Shown here: piece after piece, positions 23,659 to 28,403 of the stretch
Position numbering within the stretch: position 1 is the first letter of the stretch
How the letters are laid out: every line of letters starts with the position of its first letter
DNA from: an uncultured Blautia sp.
GTDB lineage: Bacteria > Bacillota > Clostridia > Lachnospirales > Lachnospiraceae
Length of the DNA stretch: 28,403 bases
NCBI RefSeq assembly: GCF_937880195.1
Contig: NZ_CALFLA010000083.1
Location: 1 to 28,403, forward strand
Direction of reading: 5' to 3'
Made by a program: the position numbers and the translations under genes
The notes under the pieces: generated by a model
Told to the model about the DNA's origin: nothing
The model's database searches: none
Seen by the model: only the letters and a program-made list of their open reading frames with translations

Positions 23659-24579
23659 CTAATCTTCTTTTACATAATTAGTTCCCAGTTTGTTCGGCAC
23701 GTTAAACTGTTTCCTGCAGACAGTAAGTACAATAACAAGAATATAGGGAAGGGCGCTGAACAGCTCGCTTGGAATAGATGTATTTCCCAAAGCCCGTACA
23801 TAAATGCCAAGAGCGTCTGAAATACCAAACACAATTCCAAAAATAAGCGCACCTACAGGATTCCAGTTTCCAAGGAAACAGATACCAAAGGCGATCCATC
23901 CACGTCCTCCAATGATCTCCGCATTATACATTCCCACGTTGCAGAGAGAATAATAAGCGCCTGCGATACCGCCCAGACAGCCTGCAAAAGCCACTGAGAG
24001 AAATCGCATTTTTGTTACGTTGATTCCCGCTGCGTCCGCCGCATCTGGATTTTCACCGCAGGATCGAAGGGAAAGTCCCAGAGAAGTGCGATAGATCACA
24101 AAAAAGATGATCGGCACTAAAATATACGTAAAATATGTAATAATGTTCTGGTTAAACAATACCTGGCCGATCACAGGAATCTTTGACAGAATCGGTATTG
24201 CAATGGGCTTCAGAGGATTTACTGTAAGAGGAACTGTCTGAACTCCAAAGATCACACGATAAAAGAAAGTACAGAAGCCTGTCACCAAAATCGCAATAGC
24301 TGTTCCCATAACAATCTGATGCTGGTGCATATAAATTGTTGTAACGCCATACAGCAAAGATACCAGAAGTCCGCATACGATAGCTGCCAAAAAACCGATC
24401 AGCATGTTCCCGGACAGATATGCCCCAATAAATCCGCCCCATGCGCCAATCAGAAAAATACCTTCTACTGCTGTGACCATCATGCCGGTGCGCTCTGCCA
24501 CAACTTCTCCCAGCGCTCCCAAGATCAGGGGAGTACTCATAAAAAATGCTCTTGATAACAAATTAACAAAAATCTGCAT
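23659..24579 (-). CDS. ABC transporter permease, BMP/nucleoside type (second permease)
   Basis: The 306-residue membrane protein has about eight to ten helices and starts ILGALGEVVAERTGMMVTAVEG near the N-terminus, the conserved start of the YufQ/NupQ-like permeases. LSLRSCGENPDAADAAGIN (about 170-188) is the cytoplasmic coupling loop with the EAA-like ENPxAAxxAGI motif. It pairs with the larger permease encoded directly upstream (1-nt gap), and both serve the ATPase at 25648-27174. The likely substrate class is nucleosides, as for the B. subtilis NupNOPQ guanosine importer, but simple sugars or related compounds are possible. Confidence 0.9.
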   Translation of the reverse strand: MQIFVNLLSRAFFMSTPLILGALGEVVAERTGMMVTAVEGIFLIGAWGGFIGAYLSGNMLIGFLAAIVCGLLVSLLYGVTTIYMHQHQIVMGTAIAILVTGFCTFFYRVIFGVQTVPLTVNPLKPIAIPILSKIPVIGQVLFNQNIITYFTYILVPIIFFVIYRTSLGLSLRSCGENPDAADAAGINVTKMRFLSVAFAGCLGGIAGAYYSLCNVGMYNAEIIGGRGWIAFGICFLGNWNPVGALIFGIVFGISDALGIYVRALGNTSIPSELFSALPYILVIVLTVCRKQFNVPNKLGTNYVKED

Positions 24580-24580
24580 A

Positions 24581-25651
24581 TTATTCCCCCTCCTTCTGAA
24601 TCTTCTGCTGTTTCATTTTGCGGATCTCCAGCTTGCGACGAACAAAGAAGGACATCAGCACAAACAGCATTACAAATCCAAGCATTACGTCAATAACGCT
24701 GGCCGGCGCGTCAGTGGAGTGGCCAAGAGCTGTTCCTCCCACCTGCAAAGTTCCGAATAATAACGCTGCAAAAATACAGCCAATGGGATTGGCGGCTGCC
24801 ATGATCGCAATACCAATACCATAAGAACCAATATCCGCTTCAAAACCAGTAAGAAGCATATGCTGCATACCGTTGATCTCTGTAAAACCGGCAAGACCTG
24901 CAATAGCGCCGCTGATAAAAAACGCTGTCATACACATTCTTCCCGGCTTGATTCCAGACATTGCCGCCGCATCCTGGTTCAGACCTGTTACACGAATCCT
25001 GTATCCAAGGGACGTACGGTACAGAACAAACCAGATAAATACAGCAGCCAGGACTGCAATGACAATTCCAAGGGAAACAGAGGTTCCGGGAATAATCTTA
25101 GGCAGCCATACGGAAGCGTCCAGATACTGTGTTTTCAAATATTCTCTTTTTGGCTCCTGAAGCACCGTACGGAGTAGATACTGCAGAAGATACTGGATCA
25201 CATAGGTAGACATCATACTTACCAGGAACTCATTTGCATTAAACCTTGCTTTTAAAAATCCGATCAAAAGACCTGTAAGGCCGCCGCCTAATACAGCCGC
25301 AGCAAATGCCATAAGCATAACAAGGGGTCCTGGAAGTTTTGTCATAAATGCCAGAGATGTTGCCGTTGCACAGATACAGCCCACATAAAACTGTCCCTGG
25401 GCGCCGATATTATATAAATTCGCCTTGTAGGTAAAGGCAAACGCCAGGCTTGTCAGGATCAGCGGCGTTGTTTTTACCAGGATATTTCCCATGGTAAACT
25501 TATCAGAAAACACCTCGGTAAACATAATTTTTGCAGCTTCTATGGGATTCACTCCCAAAAGAGGAAGAAATGCCATGCTGACGATCATACCCAGGACAAT
25601 AGCTAAAAATGTCCAGAGGATCAAGTCTTTTACCTGTCCTTTCTTTTTCAT
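24581..25651 (-). CDS. ABC transporter permease, BMP/nucleoside type (first permease)
   Basis: The 356-residue permease of the YufP/NupP type has about ten helices. YNIGAQGQFYVGCI lies near residue 80, and the coupling loop IRVTGLNQDAAAMSGI (about 217-232) is characteristic of this branch. A basic cytoplasmic tail (RKLEIRKMKQQKIQ) ends the protein. Its start overlaps the stop of the ATPase gene as ATGA, and its end is 1 nt from the next permease, so translation is coupled. It forms the heterodimeric channel with the product of 23659-24579. Confidence 0.9.
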   Translation of the reverse strand: MKKKGQVKDLILWTFLAIVLGMIVSMAFLPLLGVNPIEAAKIMFTEVFSDKFTMGNILVKTTPLILTSLAFAFTYKANLYNIGAQGQFYVGCICATATSLAFMTKLPGPLVMLMAFAAAVLGGGLTGLLIGFLKARFNANEFLVSMMSTYVIQYLLQYLLRTVLQEPKREYLKTQYLDASVWLPKIIPGTSVSLGIVIAVLAAVFIWFVLYRTSLGYRIRVTGLNQDAAAMSGIKPGRMCMTAFFISGAIAGLAGFTEINGMQHMLLTGFEADIGSYGIGIAIMAAANPIGCIFAALLFGTLQVGGTALGHSTDAPASVIDVMLGFVMLFVLMSFFVRRKLEIRKMKQQKIQKEGE

Positions 25652-27174
25652 GCTTCTCCCTCCTTATCCGGCTGATATCCTGCCATGAGAAGACCGATCT
25701 TCTCTGTTGTCAGTTCACCGTTTTTGTAAATTCCCATGATCTTTCCTTTGTACATAACTGCAATCCTGTCAGATAATGCAAAAATTTCTGAAAGCTCTGT
25801 AGATACCAGAAGTACGGATTTTCCTTTTTCTTTCTCAGCAAGAATGGTTTTATGCACATAGTTGATAGCTCCAAGATCCAGTCCTCGGGTGGGCTGATCA
25901 AAAATAATGACCTTATGACCCATGTCTACCTCTCTGGCAACAATAACCTTCTGCTGGTTTCCACCAGAAAGACTTCCCATTGGTACAGAATCGTCCGGCG
26001 CTTTAATGGCATAGGTCTTGATCTGATCTCTGGTATACTTCTGTACAGCCTTCCATTTTACGATTCCATTTTTTACCCAGTTTTTCAGATAGCTTGATTT
26101 CAGGAACATGTTTTCTGCAAGGGACATGTCCTGTACCATAGCGTAGCGATAACGGTCAGACGCCGTATATCCGATTCCCATTGCGATCCTGTCTTTTACT
26201 TCTGTTCCCGTAATATCTTTGTCATCCAGAAGAATACGCCCTGAAGTTGCCTTCCTTGCGCCGTAGATCAGCTCACAAAGCTCCTGCTGTCCGTTATCAG
26301 AAACGCCTGCCACACCCAAAACCTCGCCTTCATGGATCTCAAAATTAATATCCTCCAGAAGCGGCGCCTGATTTTTTGGGGCAATAGAAATATTTTCCAG
26401 TACCAGCCGTTTCTTATTGTGGGACAGATCCTCCTGTCCGGGGGTCTGCAGCACGTCCAGATCTCTTCCGATCATCATATGGGCCAGTTCTTTTTCGTTG
26501 GTATCTTCTCTTTTTACTGTTCCGCAGATCTTGCCCCCACGCATAACCACAATGGTATCTGAAACCTGCATAACCTCTTTCATCTTATGGGTGATAAAGA
26601 CTACGGAATTTCCTTTTGCCACATATTGTTTCACAAAAGCCATCAGCGTATCAATCTCCTGAGGCGTCAAAACGGCTGTAGGTTCATCCATGATAAGGAT
26701 CCGGGCATTCAGATACAGAGCCTTCAGTATTTCTACCTTCTGCTGGGTTCCCACAGACAGATTACGGATGTATTCTCCCGCCGGTACATCAAACCCATAC
26801 TGCTTCGCCAGCTCCTGAATTTCTTTTTCTTTTGCTTTGGCGTCCAGTTTTCCTTTGCAGTTTCCCAAAATGATATTTTCCGTAACTGTATGGGCTGCCA
26901 CCAGTGAAAAATGCTGCTGGATCATAGAGATTCCAAGATCCATAGCTTCTTTTGGCGAAGAGATCCTGTGTTCTTTGCCATCAATATAAATTTCTCCAGA
27001 GGTTGCATGATAAAGGCCATACAAAATTTTCATTATGGTACTTTTTCCGGCGCCGTTTTCGCCCAGAAGAGCAACTACCTCGCCTTTATGTATAGTCATT
27101 GAGACGTCGTCGTTTGCTAAAACTCTGGCAAATCGTTTTGTAATGTGTTTCAGTTCTACTACCGGCTTATCCAT
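25648..27174 (-). CDS. ABC transporter ATP-binding protein with two fused nucleotide-binding domains
   Basis: The 508-residue protein contains two ABC domains. The first has Walker A GENGAGKST (38-46), signature LSVGTQQK (139-146) and Walker B ILIMDEPT (159-166). The second has a degenerate Walker A (GVSDNGQQEL), signature LSGGNQQK and VIIFDQPTRGLDLG, where Gln replaces the usual Glu. This asymmetry is normal for YufO/RbsA-like ATPases of sugar and nucleoside importers. It lies downstream of the binding-protein gene, separated by a hairpin, and overlaps the first permease gene by 4 nt. The substrate is set by the binding protein, probably a nucleoside. Confidence 0.94.
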   Translation of the reverse strand: MDKPVVELKHITKRFARVLANDDVSMTIHKGEVVALLGENGAGKSTIMKILYGLYHATSGEIYIDGKEHRISSPKEAMDLGISMIQQHFSLVAAHTVTENIILGNCKGKLDAKAKEKEIQELAKQYGFDVPAGEYIRNLSVGTQQKVEILKALYLNARILIMDEPTAVLTPQEIDTLMAFVKQYVAKGNSVVFITHKMKEVMQVSDTIVVMRGGKICGTVKREDTNEKELAHMMIGRDLDVLQTPGQEDLSHNKKRLVLENISIAPKNQAPLLEDINFEIHEGEVLGVAGVSDNGQQELCELIYGARKATSGRILLDDKDITGTEVKDRIAMGIGYTASDRYRYAMVQDMSLAENMFLKSSYLKNWVKNGIVKWKAVQKYTRDQIKTYAIKAPDDSVPMGSLSGGNQQKVIVAREVDMGHKVIIFDQPTRGLDLGAINYVHKTILAEKEKGKSVLLVSTELSEIFALSDRIAVMYKGKIMGIYKNGELTTEKIGLLMAGYQPDKEGEA

Positions 27175-27201
27175 TTTTGCTTCATTCCTTTCATTTCAAG
27201 C

Positions 27202-27254
27202 AAAAACGGGGTTGCCGCAAAAATCTGCCATGGCAGAATATGCAGCAGCCCCCG
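27202..27254 (-). terminator. Hairpin between binding-protein gene and ATPase gene, likely partial terminator
   Basis: The minus-strand RNA pairs CGGGG (27250-27254) with CCCCG (27207-27211), continues with GCUGC/GCGGC beyond a 2-nt bulge, and holds the self-complementary CUGCCAUGGCAG at its tip. UUUUU follows. Its place inside the operon, with no clear promoter between it and the ATPase start 28 nt away, suggests read-through and a lower level of transporter than of binding protein. Confidence 0.75.
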
Positions 27255-27268
27255 CAGCTTATTTTTCT

Positions 27269-28258
27269 TTATTCAGAAAACATAGACTCGAAATCCACAT
27301 TTCCGGCGCTGATGTCTTCAATCGCTTTATCTACGGCTGCCTTACATTCATCAGATACTTTATCTGTGAGAAGAGCTTCAAATACGCCTTCTTTAACGCC
27401 AACCTGCTGCGCGCCAGTCAGCTCGCCTTTTGCAACGCCTTCAATGATCCATGGATAAACGCCTGCCCAGTTCATGTTAATGGAAGCGGCTACACAATCG
27501 CTTTCTTCGTTCTTATTTGCTGCAAAAGCAACAAATGTAGCTCCCTTTTCCTCTGCGGACTGAACCGCGCCGGAAGCGCCTTCATTAGAATAGCAGAAAA
27601 CTGTATCTGCGCCGTTATCTATCATCTGGTCTGTCATGGATTTTGTGATAGAAACGTCTGTCCATGTGTTAAGGAAAGATCTGTTTGCCTCTGCGCCCTC
27701 AATTCCTCTTTCTTCACATACGCCAAGAGCAGCCGCTTCATAAGTATCCATCAGCTTCACCATAGGAGCGTTGGACTCTCCGCCCATTACGGCAAACTTT
27801 CCGTTTTCTGTTGCATATCCTGCAACAATACCTGCAAGGTAAGATCCCTCATATTCCTTTGGGAAAACAGGAACCATATTTTCTGTTTCGCTGACCTGTC
27901 CGTTGATAACTGTGAAGGTTGTTTCTGGATATCCAGGAGCAACTGCGGCGCAGGCTTCATCAAACTGGCTTCCGGCAGACATAACCAGATCATAGCCTTT
28001 TTCGCCGTATTCTGTAAATGTAGCTTCAAATTCCTCTACAGGAACAGATTCCACTACCTCAATGGAAGTTCCAAGGGCTTCGTCACATGCCTTAGCGCCT
28101 GCGTTATTGCTGGCATTCCAGCTCTGGTCATCAATGCTTCCTGGTAAGATCAGTACAATTTTCATGGAAGCATAATCCGGTTCATCGGCCATAACCGGAA
28201 TTGCAGTAAGGGTCAAAGCTCCTGCTAATGCCGCTACAGCAAAAAGTGATTTTTTCAT
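27269..28258 (-). CDS. BMP-family (nucleoside-type) ABC substrate-binding protein, non-lipidated
   Basis: The 329-residue protein starts with a signal peptide (MKKSLFAVAALAGALTLTAI then PVMA) with a type I cleavage site after Ala24. There is no Cys at the expected lipobox. The mature part has the BMP (PF02608-type) fold: VLILPGSIDDQSWNASNNAGA at the start, GYDLVMSAGSQF, PEYEGSYLAGIVAG-like KEYEGSYLAGIVAG, GKFAVMGG and TWTDVSITKSMTDQMIDNGADTVF. BMP proteins bind nucleosides in most studied cases. It is first in the importer operon with GGAGGT 8 nt before the ATG. In a Gram-positive a binding protein is normally a lipoprotein, so the lack of a lipid anchor is odd; the signal sequence may stay uncleaved as an anchor. 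Confidence 0.92.
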   Translation of the reverse strand: MKKSLFAVAALAGALTLTAIPVMADEPDYASMKIVLILPGSIDDQSWNASNNAGAKACDEALGTSIEVVESVPVEEFEATFTEYGEKGYDLVMSAGSQFDEACAAVAPGYPETTFTVINGQVSETENMVPVFPKEYEGSYLAGIVAGYATENGKFAVMGGESNAPMVKLMDTYEAAALGVCEERGIEGAEANRSFLNTWTDVSITKSMTDQMIDNGADTVFCYSNEGASGAVQSAEEKGATFVAFAANKNEESDCVAASINMNWAGVYPWIIEGVAKGELTGAQQVGVKEGVFEALLTDKVSDECKAAVDKAIEDISAGNVDFESMFSE

Positions 28259-28308
28259 GATAGAATACCTCCTTTGTTTAATTTTTACAAAATATTTTTA
28301 ATAAAACA

Positions 28309-28337
28309 ATTATATCACAGCAAAATAACAAAGACAA
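28309..28337 (-). promoter_or_regulatory. Promoter of the BMP-type ABC importer operon
   Basis: On the minus strand TTGTCT (28332-28337) is 17 bp from a perfect TATAAT (28309-28314) that also has the upstream TG of an extended -10. The start codon is about 50 bp downstream. The leader is too short for a purine riboswitch, and no aptamer was recognised. AT-rich sequence (runs of A and T) upstream to 28403 could act as an UP element; no gene is seen there. Confidence 0.78.
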
Positions 28338-28403
28338 TCTTTTTCGCATCATAATCACTAATTTTTTTTAGGTCTTTTAAATTTTTTTAATCTATATAAC
28401 CAA

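Noticed and set aside
27035..28147. Long plus-strand open frame of 370 codons opposite the ATPase/binding-protein genes
   Set aside because: It lies antisense to two well-recognised genes, spans their intergenic terminator, has no recognisable domain and no convincing ribosome-binding site.
1..28403. CRISPR array, tRNA, rRNA or transposase gene
   Set aside because: No regularly spaced repeats, no tRNA-like cloverleaf and no transposase-like protein were recognised in the window.

Overview
The window is one contiguous stretch in which every supported gene lies on the minus strand. Gene content and style (long-form HPF, kdp operon, YolD next to a Y-family polymerase, BMP-type nucleoside ABC transporter, Shine-Dalgarno sites close to AGGAGG, moderate-to-low GC) suggest an anaerobic gut Firmicute, most likely a Lachnospiraceae relative (Blautia / Mediterraneibacter / Dorea type). 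The taxonomic call is inference from gene style, not from a marker gene.

Read in the direction of transcription (high to low coordinates), the layout is as follows. (1) 28337-23616: a secreted BMP-family binding protein, then an ATP-binding protein and two permeases of a nucleoside/simple-sugar ABC importer, with a good promoter, an internal hairpin after the binding-protein gene, and a strong terminator. (2) 23588-21528: a Y-family translesion polymerase followed by a YolD-like protein, under a promoter whose spacer holds a near-perfect palindrome. (3) 21440-19793: glucose-6-phosphate isomerase with its own terminator. (4) 19788-7679: a nine-gene operon for making and exporting an unusual surface sugar. 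(5) 7642-745: the potassium-pump operon, comprising a tiny membrane ORF, kdpF, kdpA, kdpB, kdpC and a KdpD that lacks the histidine-kinase half; no kdpE is present. (6) 701-70: hpf with its own promoter.

The nine-gene operon is the most interesting part. RfbG (CDP-glucose 4,6-dehydratase) and RfbH (PLP/[2Fe-2S] 3-dehydratase) should give CDP-4-keto-3,6-dideoxyglucose. A ThDP enzyme of the acetolactate-synthase fold and an SDR reductase follow, the same enzyme set used in Yersinia to add a two-carbon branch from pyruvate and make yersiniose. Two paralogous PaaK/CapK-type adenylate-forming enzymes flank a MOP-family flippase. The operon ends with a polyprenyl-phosphate-type GT2 and a GT-C-like membrane protein with an extracytoplasmic C-terminal domain. 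No polymerase, initiating phosphosugar transferase or classical cytosolic chain-building glycosyltransferase is visible. My inference is a self-contained module that builds one branched 3,6-dideoxy sugar, loads it on a lipid carrier, flips it and attaches it to an existing surface polymer, possibly with an adenylation-dependent modification. RfbF (CDP-glucose synthesis) and the RfbH reductase partner are not in the window.

The second notable point is the kdp operon: the sensor keeps its KdpD, USP, DUF4118-type membrane and GAF-like regions but ends where the kinase should begin. The operon is preceded by an 80-nt nested hairpin ending in a U-run. No stretch over 300 bases lacks a gene.
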